Below the pieces are notes generated by a model, which had not been told where the DNA came from, did not search any database, and saw nothing but the letters and a program-made list of their open reading frames with translations. Below are positions 1 through 15,000 of a stretch of DNA of 15,000 nt, piece by piece. The translations under genes and the position numbers were made by a program. Position 1 is the stretch's first letter. Every line of letters starts with the position of its first letter. The stretch is from Botryococcus braunii (Eukaryota > Chlorophyta > Trebouxiophyceae), in NCBI GenBank assembly GCA_002005505.1, contig KV908365.1, positions 367,031 to 382,030 on the forward strand, read 5' to 3'.

Positions 1-341
1 GATTGACTGCAATCATCGATGCAATCATATGATATACAACCTCTATGTGGATATCTTGTGTCGGCTTCCGATATATACATACGTACGGTAAGAGGATTGA
101 CTGCAATCATCAATGCATCATATGATATCCAGCCTCAATGAGGATATCTTGTGTCATCTCCCAATATATACATACGTACGGTAAGAGATTGACTGCAATG
201 ATCGATGCAATCATATGATATCCAACGTCTATGAGGATATCTTGTGTCAGCTTCCGATGTATACATAGGTACGGTGAGAGGATTGACTGCAATCATCGAT
301 GCAATCATATGATATCCAACCGCTATGAGGATATCTTGTGT
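1..341. repeat. Tandem repeat, unit about 94 bp
   Basis: Four copies of one unit start at 1, 95, 187 and 281; the last is cut at about 341, so the lengths are about 94, 92, 94 and 61 bp. Each begins GATTGACTGCAATCAT and the full units end near ACGTACGGTAAGAG. Copies differ by a few substitutions and small indels. Inside each unit the arms GATATCC and GGATATC form an inverted repeat (degenerate in copy 1). Open frames across it repeat the same peptide and are artefacts. The array probably continues to the left of the window. Confidence 0.9.
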
Positions 342-1616
342 CTAAAAGGGGCTTGCCTTTGCATGTGAATAGCCACTAGGTCCCCAAACTTTCGGTTTCC
401 AGTTCAGCTGTCAGTGTGGTTAAAAGAGGTGTCGTTTGCGCAGTAAATCGATGGAAGAAAAGAAGAAAGAAGTGGTACTGAAAAAAAAAAATATAAAATA
501 AGGAAGAGGTATTGATGCAGGTTGCTGAGGGTTTGCAGATATACACTGAACAAGTAGAACCGCCTGTTGACTCCCAAACCTTATCATGTAGAACACTTGG
601 GGTTTTGCATGTTGATGCGCTGGCCTTGTTGAAGAGACTTCAAAGAGCTTTTGAACCAAGCCGTCATTGCACAAGAAGATGTCGAGGATAGTTTGCCAAG
701 CGTGCTCAGTTTTCACTCTTGCTGGCGCTGTGGGTCGCCAGCTGGCTGCTCGCCGGGTGTGACACATTTGGGTTTGGATCGTTTGACACCATGGACTGGT
801 GTTTTGAATCCCAGTCTTTCATGGAAGCGAAGGTTATATCTTTATGAGAGTTTAAAGCTATACTCAAGCCGGCGTGTCCATGGCATCCGTACTAAAACTA
901 CTACCCATCCATTGTGGCCTCTGCGGTACGGCCCCGAGAGCGGACTGCGGAGGCCCGAGGGGCCAACGGTTGGCGCGACCACGGTCGACGATAGTGTTGA
1001 GAAAGTGTCACTTACATCGTGGAGAGTCTCCAGGAGCAGTGCGCTTGCAAAATAATTAGGGCTGCATATGGTAGATCTAGAGTGAAGTTGCAGAGCTTTC
1101 GTGCTTCACAGCGGCCGCCGAGATTGTCGCCAGAATCGAACCAAGGGGTATTCTGCTAGAGCGGTCGACATTGAGGGTGTGAACATCATCTCCGAGTTTC
1201 AGAGCTTATGCTCCCATCCTCACTAGAGCGGCGAGCATGTGGCTGTGCGTCGGGTGCCGTGAAACCCCATATTGAGTAGCATGCGTCGGAGGACGACCGG
1301 GTGACCGATGAGTTTATGGAGCTTACTGTTGCGATTCTGGCAATTGAACAAACAGCTAGTGTTACTTCTACTCGCAGTGACAGTCGGACGATATCTGATC
1401 TTCTACAGAGGCAGCTGGAAGGAAGGCTCGGCCGCTCTGGGCACCCTGGATGTATGGGGCTATTTCCGCACATTTGAGAGATTGGGAACACAATTAAGTT
1501 GTTAGGGACCACTTTTTCAAACATATTCAGCTTGTTTTCAGTGTGGGTTGGAAAATCTTGCAACTATCTTGAGTGAAGGTGTAGTATTGTAAACTGAGGA
1601 GTCATAGATTGTGCAG
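342..1616. other. Upstream region with unresolved 5' exons
   Basis: No gene can be fixed here, but several short plus-strand segments read like protein. From ATG 515 there is a frame open to about 690 (it begins MQVAEGLQIYTEQVEPPVD). ATG 679 opens a separate 26-codon segment. A frame open from about 1093 to 1226 contains ARAVDIEGVNIISEF. A frame open from about 1274 contains DEFMELTVAILAIEQ. None has a full, well-scored set of splice sites joining it to the exon at 1617. The region may therefore hold the promoter, 5' UTR and one or more 5' exons. The longer minus-strand frames (420-767, 1186-1563) show no recognisable domain. Confidence 0.35.
679..756 (+). CDS. Candidate first coding exon (uncertain)
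   Basis: ATG 679 has purine at -3 and opens 26 codons with a basic, hydrophobic peptide (MSRIVCQACSVFTLAGAVGR and on), up to a possible donor CGG|GTGTGA. It ends in phase 0, which is what the SAM exon at 1617 needs, giving an 860-bp first intron. The donor is only moderate and an extra exon could lie between. Start and exon are suggestions only. Confidence 0.2.
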
Positions 1617-8298
<6,682 letters not shown>

Positions 8299-8389
8299 GG
8301 AGATTCCTTTGCCTCCTCAGAGCCCAGCGGGCCATGAGGTCGAGCCCCTTTCTCGTGCTCGCCTTGATGAAGCTTCCAACGACACAGAG
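8299..8389 (+). CDS. Candidate exon downstream of the U-box
   Basis: Bounded by GTGTGTAG and donor GAG|GTACGG. It encodes EIPLPPQSPAGHEVEPLSRA, then RLDEASNDTE. It needs two bases from the previous exon, which is what a donor at 7274 in the U-box exon would leave, and it ends in phase 0 like the start of the next open segment. No domain is recognised. The acceptor is weak because (GT)n and TGTC repeats lie just upstream. Confidence 0.35.
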
Positions 8390-8663
8390 GTACGGCCATC
8401 TGAAGGGAATTGATTCTCTGAGGCAACTCGCTCTGTTTGCTTTCTCTGGGTTCAACTTTCCAATAGCCCTTGTCACTCCTATGCTCATTCCATAGGACAA
8501 GTGGGACGTACGTGCCCTCCTTCCGTCCATGCTGCATATGCTGAACCACCTCCCACCGCGCCGATCATAATTTCGACCCTGACCCGTATCCCTTTCATGC
8601 CACCTTCCTTGCCATTCCTTATCCTACATCTGGCCTCTCCCAGGGTCCTGTTTGGCTGTTCAG

Positions 8664-9284
8664 GTTTATCAGATTTCTGTCCTCACAGGCAAAGATATGG
8701 GTGTAGTGCCGGTACGTTTGTTGTGCTTGCAAGACAACAATGACATATCATGGCATGGCCCACTGTATACCGAAAACTCTTTGTATCCTGTTTTATTTTG
8801 GGATGCTACCAATGATGGAGCCCTCAATTGGCAGGCTGAGTTTGACGCTCCTTTCCCTGACAAGTTTGTTTACCACCCGTCTGACATTGTGAGGGCAGGA
8901 AAATCAGAGTGCATCGATACTGATCTGATTCGCGTGTGGTAGGAGTCGGATCAGGCTGCACGTTCGAGACGGCGGGTGAATCCCATATTTGGGGATCGAG
9001 CCTCGAGCTTGGCAGATGGGGGCATTACGTCCTCGGGGTCCATTGGGGATGTCGGGATGGACATTGACTTAGTGCCCTGCCAAAGCTCCAATGAACGGAC
9101 AGGGCACAGGTCTACATCAGATGAGGCCCCTGGCAGTTCGAATGATGCCGCTTTATCTAGAAACTCTGAGATTTTGCGCTCTGAAGCAGCGCAGCAGCTG
9201 CTAGCGGAGCAAGTATTGGACACCGTGGGGTCCCCTAGAACTGAAGATACTGTTCGGAGGCAAGGGCAACCTACTGTTGGTCAG
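8664..9284 (+). pseudogene. Long open frame broken by one TAG (coding remnant or exon pair)
   Basis: Acceptor GGCTGTTCAG, phase-0 start, then a frame open through 207 codons except one TAG at 8940-8942, ending at donor CAG|GTACTG. The first part (YQISVLTGKDMGVV) vaguely resembles the first strand of PLAT domains, but the glycine/threonine core is missing and I do not assign it. The second part is Ser/Asp/Glu-rich with ILRSEAAQQLLAEQV. The TAG could be a C-to-T change of CAG. Alternatively, GTGAGG at 8889 and GTGGTAG at 8942 would bound a 54-bp intron that removes the TAG and keeps the frame. Gene continuation and decayed gene are both possible. Confidence 0.35.
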
Positions 9285-9411
9285 GTACTGGGGTAGCACG
9301 GGGGTCATGGGGTAACTCTATTCTGCCTTTGGATAAGTTTCTAGCAAGTGACCCTCCCGTTGTGGATTTATTACTAACAACAAACTTTGGGCATGCTAGA
9401 AAGGAAAACGA

Positions 9412-9710
9412 TCTCAATAGGGAGGAGGGGCTTGGTTTCCTGAAAGGGTTCCATGTCCAGCTCAAAGCAATCACACAACTCCAGTTATTGTGGAGTTTGA
9501 TTGTTCAGCTACTGCTGATCATGTCTCACTGGAGAGGGTGGCTCTTTAGATAAGGGTCTTGAGCATTTGTGTGAGGCTGTCAAGGTTGTGAGCTGGGCTT
9601 TCTTCAGCCTCATCGCCCATATGGTGGAACAGCGAAGGATCCCCGCCCTTGCTGGTTCTTAAGTAGAGGAACAGAGGGAGTTGTGTGCTGCAATTTTCTC
9701 TAGAAGTTGG
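9412..9710 (+). pseudogene. Coding-like segments in two shifted frames
   Basis: One frame reads TTPVIVEFDCSATADHVSLE up to about 9534 and then a TAG. A frame open from about 9520 reads GGSLDKGLEHLCEAVKVVSW, continues AFFSLIAHMVEQRRIPALAG to TAA at 9660, and resumes VEEQRELCAAIFSRSW. The two join cleanly if two bases (AG) near 9534 are skipped in a GAGAG context. I recognise no domain. This may be decayed coding sequence, or chance. Confidence 0.22.
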
Positions 9711-11830
9711 CATCTTCGAGGTACCACCAATTTTGTTGCGTCTTCCTGAGGATTGGTGTCCCCTGGGACTATTGGGGTAATGCACCAACATGTGAGATCT
9801 ATTTCCCCATTTTGCCTTTTGCAGCTGCTGTTTTGTGAGGCAAAGTGATGTATGTGCTGTATGGTTTAGCAAGATCTTGTCTTGCAGTGTGTCAAGTGCC
9901 CCGGCTAAAGAGATGTAGTGGCATTTGAGGATATGGTGCCCAGTGCTGCTACGGCCCTTCTGTCCAGTGCAGTTGTTAAAGGAAGTGTGTTGTACTCTAT
10001 ACACACGTATTATGTCGTTAGTACAACATGCTATGTTACTTGTGGCAGGCTGGCCATCGGCAATGATGGGCAAAATATATATTCATTTTTTTGGGTGGGC
10101 AGCCCTGTTGCGGATGAGTTCCATTCCCTGTATTTGGTCACGACATGCGTGCCATTGCAGAGATTCTGGTGCAACCGCTGAGCGGGAAGGGACAGTCGCC
10201 AACTTGCATCTTAAGGGTACTGCTTGCTTTAGATGGGAAACACAAATTTAAAGCTTGCACTTCACCGAAGCCAATGTTTCAGTGATGTGACATAAAACCC
10301 AGGATCATCCCGGAACATCAGTCATGATTTCCCAGTTGAGTGTGGTGCTGGAACTTTCAAACGCGAGCGGCCCAGTCAATTTTTGTTTCCCGTTGCCCTA
10401 AGTTAGGTGATTTGTATAACATTGGATGACAGCGAAATGGCGGAGTTCTCTGGTGCATTGGCAAGAATGAAAAGTTCCTTAGCCATGCCCTCTACTGGTG
10501 AGGCCTACAGAGCAATTGACCTGGACTGGCTAGGACCATTTCCGTCGAACACATAGCTGTATCACTCAGGGCACTTTCTGAATGCGAGTTGCTTACTGTA
10601 CACGAGAGAATGGGTATGACATTGCCATCGTGGATGGCTGATGCCGGATAGCATAGGAATGCTTACGGCAAAATGAACGTTCTTAACGGGTGTTTGTAGA
10701 TTATACAATGAATTTGAGTGTCTACGAGTGGCCTACCCAAGCGGGACATGAAGATGCGTAGGAAGGGATTGTATGGCATGAGGATGGACTGACATTTTGT
10801 CTGGTCATGGCTGCTTTTGCTAAGCGCATTCACAGGTGACTCTCCCGTTGGCAACCCAGTCTTGCTTCTCGGGTAGGAAATCCTAAGGACGAGCTCTTTA
10901 GGTCCCCCCCATTGGCATGAGGGATTTATGCAGGTGTCTGTGGCCCTGTATTTTTGACTTGAATTTGATTCTGTGAAGCTGTGCAGATATGGCTATGGTA
11001 GTGCCAGGTTGGCACCCGATAGGTGCCCGACATGTACATGTGGGTCGTGACACTGACCTGCCTGGTATTTAGAGTGGCCTGAACGCCCGTGGTGGTAGCG
11101 GTAGCACTGGGCTGCAAATTTATGGGGTGGTGCACATGTCGTTGTAGATATTTGCCCAGAATGAAGTAGTTGGTGCCTGCGCATGCATGCCATGGTGAGC
11201 AAGAGCTTACGAAGTCTGATTTTAATTTCATTAAGGATATTTTATTAACAATCCATCTCGATTGTTATGGTGGTGGAGCAGGGCTAGACCTCTCAAGTGT
11301 AATATCTGACATTGTCCCCCACCCCCCCCCTTTCTTCCCACCGCCCCAGTCTTTCCTACCTTTTTCCGTTTGGTGCAGGTTCACCTCTATTGCGTGTCCG
11401 ACAAGAGAGGCCCTGCCACTGACATGCCAGCTGTCCCCACTTTGGCAAGCCGATGCCATCCTCTGCATCACATGATACATGCATAACCCAAGTGATGGCT
11501 CGTACATACAGTAACACATTTTCGTGCTGACAACTTGGGGCCGCGCGCATACTGCATGCCGCGTGTCCAATGGCCACCCTAGTTTTCCTGACCCTGTACA
11601 TGTCACCTTGGGTCAATTGTGCTTGTATGCAAGTACTCAGTGTCTCCATGATTAAAACCATTTTCTTCTAACTTCTCCTGCCCGCCCTAGTTTGTCAGCT
11701 GCACTTACATTTGAAAGCAAGTGCCTACACATTCAGCCAGTACTGCCGGTATGCGAATTTAAGTTGCCCCCGTCACCATATTGATGCAACCTCCGCTGGC
11801 AGCTGCAGCTGAACCTCAGTTCCTAGCTAG
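9711..11830. other. No supported gene
   Basis: Short plus-strand open segments exist at 9918-10181 and 10437-10556. The second starts MAEFSGALARMKSSLAMPST and has a possible donor CTG|GTGAGG inside. Neither has a recognisable domain or a full set of splice sites. The minus-strand frame 9546-10073 lacks features. From roughly 11300 to 11700 the plus strand changes from G/T-rich to C/A-rich. Confidence 0.4.
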
Positions 11831-11831
11831 G

Positions 11832-11862
11832 TACGTCCAGGTAACAGTGTTACCTGGACGTA
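11832..11862. repeat. Perfect hairpin, 14-bp arms, 3-base loop
   Basis: Arms TACGTCCAGGTAAC (11832-11845) and its exact complement (11849-11862) around the loop AGT. Confidence 0.95.
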
Positions 11863-11868
11863 TTTGAT

Positions 11869-11883
11869 AGTGTTAGTAACACT
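11869..11883. repeat. Small hairpin with the same loop
   Basis: AGTGTT and AACACT around AGT, only 6 bases after the previous hairpin and with the same AGT loop. Confidence 0.8.
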
Positions 11884-11950
11884 CTCAAGAAGAAGCAGCT
11901 ACATCTGCAGAAGTTGAACTCCAAAACCCAGCAGATGCAGCCCCTTTGTA

Positions 11951-11974
11951 AAGGTGAGGTAATTACCTCACCTT
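11951..11974. repeat. Perfect 24-bp palindrome
   Basis: The half-site AAGGTGAGGTAA is followed directly by its reverse complement, with no loop. Confidence 0.97.
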
Positions 11975-12292
11975 GAACCTCCGTTCAGATAATCAGCGTG
12001 CCTCATGCGATCGCAGCAGTTGAGGGCTGTTTTAATCAGATACCATGTACATCCCACACCGAATTGCAAGAAGCATTCTTGAAGACCCTTGAGATAATTC
12101 GTTTAACTTGCAACTTGAAATTAGCGTCCCATTATCAGAGAGCCGAAGGGTCAAAAGAGTCTTGATGGTACCTGGTGGCTAATTCGTGTTCCATGACAGT
12201 TTTGCAATGCGTTCGACCAATCAGTGTTCGTATGTTCCAACGTGAACGTTCACCGTACGTCTCAGTCGCATCAGCCGGAGTTTCTAGAATTT

Positions 12293-12336
12293 CTGATGAG
12301 GTGAAGATCTCGCACTCATCAGCCTCTAGAGGCTGA
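12293..12336. repeat. Overlapping hairpins
   Basis: CTGATGAG (12293-12300) pairs with CTCATCAG (12315-12322). A perfect 18-bp palindrome with half-site TCAGCCTCT follows at 12319-12336 and shares TCAG with the first, so the two structures compete. Confidence 0.93.
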
Positions 12337-12407
12337 CACTAGTAACCTTATGCGATTTACAAACATTGATAAAAAGACCAGCGGGAGTTTCTCATGTAAT
12401 CCCGCAT

Positions 12408-12437
12408 ACGCAAGAGTCAGATAGCTGAGTCTTGCGT
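12408..12437. repeat. Hairpin, 13-bp arms with one mismatch
   Basis: ACGCAAGAGTCAG pairs with CTGAGTCTTGCGT around ATAG. The only mismatch is G12416 against G12429. Confidence 0.93.
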
Positions 12438-12840
12438 CAATCCTACAGGCTGATGCAGATACCAAATCTTACCTTATACCACACCCGCCGAGCGCGAGCT
12501 TGCGGCCTATTGCAACAGCGATCTAAGATCTGGCGCCATACGCGCCACAGAACATCCCTCCACCCCTTCCTGCACAATTACGATGCAACACTATGGGTTA
12601 CAAGCCAAATGGCTCCAGCTCACACCCACGTGTCTCGGCCTGTAGTGCACATTGCAGCCACTTCAAGATGGCCGCCTACAAGGCCAGATCCGCTCTACAG
12701 CATCCGAATGCAAGCCTCCAGTTTTAAATGTTTTAGAAGGAAGGTCATGTGGACATCATGATACCAGCCGCAATTGGTAACGGCAACGTTGCTGTGCTAG
12801 CATGCTTGCGCAATAAGCTTCCTTTCAAGAGTATGGCGGG

Positions 12841-12862
12841 TCTTCTCCCAATGGGGAGAAGA
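12841..12862. repeat. Perfect hairpin, 9-bp arms
   Basis: TCTTCTCCC and GGGAGAAGA around AATG. Confidence 0.93.
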
Positions 12863-13077
12863 AAACTTGCTGAGAATGGACCAGCGCCGGCTAAAGCTAG
12901 CTAGTCAGAGCATGAGTCATGACTCTCATCAGCCCAGACTCCTTACCCCAAAGACCATGCTACAAACTGTCACGACACCTGCCAAGCAGAGAGCCGCTGC
13001 AGATTTCCAGCAGCGACACTAAAATCTGACCCCATGGCGACGAAGAACAAGAGATATCTCCAAATATCGAGAGAAAC

Positions 13078-13101
13078 AGAAGAACAAGACCTTGTTCTTC
13101 T
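13078..13101. repeat. Perfect hairpin, 11-bp arms
   Basis: AGAAGAACAAG and CTTGTTCTTCT around AC. Flanking GAGAGA and TCTCTC extend it imperfectly. Confidence 0.95.
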
Positions 13102-13336
13102 ATCTCTCTTTTGTATGGGAGGTTCCCATTGGTTGCAACCCAACTAAACTTTCCAATATAGAATAAATCCGGTACAGTGTATTGTAGACGTTCATGCTTG
13201 TAAACCTTGTCGGTCCTCGACACCCGCAGAAGCTGAAGGCGCGAGGAACCCCTACGTCGTATCAACACATTAGCCCCATGTAATGGCAGCGCTAGCGGTC
13301 ATAATTTCGTGAGATGGCAAAGGTTATAAATGGCTG

Positions 13337-13381
13337 ATCGAGTGCACGCATGCACTTGATTCTTGTCATTTATGACAAGGA
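13337..13381. repeat. Two adjoining hairpins
   Basis: ATCGAGTGCA pairs with TGCACTTGAT around CGCA (one G-T pair), 13337-13360. It is followed at once by CTTGTCAT and ATGACAAG around TT (13362-13379), extended one or two pairs by a G-T pair. A 10-bp palindrome ACATCGATGT follows at 13385. Confidence 0.92.
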
Positions 13382-14166
13382 TATACATCGATGTCTTGTA
13401 CATAAAAAATATCAGTGCAATGATATATACAAGTGTCCCAGGCCCTCCTCCTGGACCAAAAAGTAGCCAGCAAGGGAACACGCAGCCCGAGATGTGACGT
13501 ACGTTTGAAAGAAACTGGAGAAGTACAAAAACAAGCGGATCCGGAAGGTGTGCCTCGACCCCCAAACGATCAAAGTCCAAGTCCTAGGTGCCACGACATG
13601 CAATTGTCACTTTGCATTCAAAGCCGTATATGGGCAATGACAGGGCTCTTTTTGTTGTCGAGATCAATTCGAAACAGCCTCTATTCCGGTTCAGTGTCCC
13701 CTTCCTACACACATGCACATCGATTCGATAATTCTCTTGTTTCGCGTTTCCCCAATCGATAAATATCCTTCACCGAATGCTATGAAAGCCACAGGTTTAT
13801 GAGCAGCATCCAATTGGAAACATATTTTCAAACCGGTAGCCTTGCACGGACTGGCTATAGCCATCTGGGGTCACTTTGAGCGCAGCACATAGTGTACAAG
13901 CTTGGCCTGCGCAATGTGGCCAGGGCCGCAAGCCTGCTGCGCGCACACCCTAACAAGTCCTTATCCCCATGTATCTTGCTTTTCTTTAACGAAGAGTGCT
14001 GGAAGAAGCGGTTGAACGGTGCCAACACAACAGGTGCCAACATTTCCTGCTTGTGGTATATATACAAGTAGACGACGTGAGACAAACCGGCCGTCAAGGG
14101 CATCCTCTGAAAGATCACAAGGAAAGCCATGTTGGTAATCCCACCACGTAGTACATACAATCCGAC

Positions 14167-14192
14167 TAGTAATTAGTGCACAGCAATTACTA
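14167..14192. repeat. Hairpin, 8-bp arms
   Basis: TAGTAATT and AATTACTA around a 10-base loop. Confidence 0.9.
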
Positions 14193-14255
14193 ACGTGATT
14201 ACAATGAGCCCCCCCACACCCCCAAAACAGCGGGTTGCACTCGAGATGGAGGAGC

Positions 14256-14315
14256 GAGGGAGATGGGGGTAAGCACAGAGCTTAGTCCTTCAAAAAGATT
14301 TTCCCCATCTCCCTC
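14256..14315. repeat. Perfect 13-bp stem with nested hairpin
   Basis: GAGGGAGATGGGG (14256-14268) pairs with its exact complement at 14303-14315. Inside the 34-base loop, TAAGC and GCTTA (14270-14284) form a second hairpin. Confidence 0.93.
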
Positions 14316-14347
14316 CGCAGGATCCCTCCTCATCCCGAATTCGAAAC

Positions 14348-14427
14348 AACAACAATGACTCCTAACCCCTCATCCGCCTCTAGTGGCTGTACAGACGTAA
14401 TGTTACGTCTGTATTGATATTGTTGTT
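14348..14427. repeat. Nested stems: 9-bp outer, 11-bp inner
   Basis: AACAACAAT (14348-14356) pairs with ATTGTTGTT (14419-14427). Within it TACAGACGTAA (14390-14400) and TTACGTCTGTA (14403-14413) make a perfect 11-bp stem with a 2-base loop. Confidence 0.92.
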
Positions 14428-14619
14428 TGCCTCGTTAACCCGTTCAGATAGCGCAAAATCCCTTGCTTGAGCCCGAACATGCTCAAGGAATATACGCCCC
14501 CCAGCCCCCCTCTGGACGAGTCCCTTCCCCTCCCCTCCCTCCCTCCCTCTATCGCGAGAGCCCGGAGGGCACCGGCAGAGGCAGCAGCCAGAAATCTCCT
14601 TGAGTCCCATCTGATAGTA

Positions 14620-14638
14620 CGTGATCACGCAATATTGC
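14620..14638. repeat. Two abutting 10-bp palindromes
   Basis: CGTGATCACG and GCAATATTGC share the G at 14629. Confidence 0.93.
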
Positions 14639-14750
14639 TTGACGAGCATGTACATCCTTGCCAACTGGACGTCAGAATAAAATGAAGGACGAAGCCTCAA
14701 GGATGAAGGCGCATATGACGCCTAAAACGGAGCGACACTTCCACGCCTGC

Positions 14751-14799
14751 ATTCATGACAACACCCTAGACATGCCGGAGCGAACCCGTTGTCAGGAAT
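14751..14799. repeat. Hairpin, 12-bp arms with one mismatch
   Basis: ATTCATGACAAC pairs with GTTGTCAGGAAT across a 25-base loop. The loop starts ACCCTAG, and CAACACCCTAG recurs about 54 bases downstream as a direct repeat. Confidence 0.88.
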
Positions 14800-14852
14800 G
14801 GGGCAAGACAAACACAACACCCTAGGGACATCTACGCGGTTCTAGAATAGAT

Positions 14853-15000
<148 letters not shown>

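Larger units (their letters stand above)
11830..14800. other. Hairpin- and palindrome-dense block without a recognised gene
   Basis: More than thirty short inverted repeats occur in about 3 kb, most with different stem sequences. Perfect loop-free palindromes of 10 bp or more are near 11951, 12006, 12242, 12319, 12783, 12914, 13051, 13131, 13385, 13809, 13852, 14055, 14620 and 14629. Open frames here (for example 12432-12761 plus, 12960-13268 minus, 13299-13580 minus, 13855-14160 minus) show no domain I recognise. Confidence 0.7.

Noticed and set aside
1120..1170. AGAATCGAACC, like a tRNA T-loop on the minus strand
   Set aside because: The expected T stem does not pair and no acceptor stem or anticodon arm can be drawn.
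9546..10073. 175-residue minus-strand frame
   Set aside because: No domain, low-complexity composition, and it opposes coding-like plus-strand pieces. Length alone is not enough.
11830..14800. CRISPR array or a single transposon family as the cause of the repeats
   Set aside because: The stems differ in sequence and spacing, there is no repeated unit with spacers, and no transposase or reverse-transcriptase motif was seen.

Overview
This is a eukaryotic nuclear window. It holds a gene broken into short exons by introns of about 0.17 to 1.3 kb with GT-AG (and one GC-AG) borders, long microsatellites, and no bacterial-style gene packing. The U-box repertoire, the intron style and the mixed base composition lean weakly to the green lineage, possibly a streptophyte alga. 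The sequence alone does not settle the organism.

Layout. 1-341: a tandem repeat with a unit of about 94 bp, probably running off the left edge. 342-1616: upstream region with several short open segments that could be 5' exons; the true start of the gene is unresolved. 1617-7277: a plus-strand gene that I reconstructed exon by exon from splice motifs and codon phase. Its predicted protein carries an N-terminal SAM domain, a linker, several hydrophobic segments that look like membrane spans, and a clear C-terminal U-box (E2-binding ubiquitin-ligase fold). The U-box is split by a 561-bp intron and is restored exactly when that intron is removed. One intron (3892-5159) contains a 0.94-kb compound microsatellite.

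7278-10600: either downstream sequence or more exons. The U-box stop codon sits inside a good splice donor. A phase-matched exon at 8299-8389 leads into an open frame at 8664-9284 that is broken only by one TAG. Further short coding-like pieces follow, some in shifted frames. This is either a 3' extension of the same gene or a second, partly decayed gene.

10600-11830: nothing supported. 11830-14800: no recognisable gene, but this 3-kb block is unusually dense in perfect or near-perfect hairpins and palindromes with unrelated stems. 14853-15000: C-rich and CT microsatellite running off the right edge.

Function. If the exon chain is right, the gene encodes a membrane-anchored E3 ubiquitin ligase with a SAM interaction module. 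SAM plus U-box is known from WDSUB1-type proteins, where WD40 repeats sit in front. Replacing WD40 repeats with membrane spans would be a different arrangement. The catalytic role and localisation are inference from domains.
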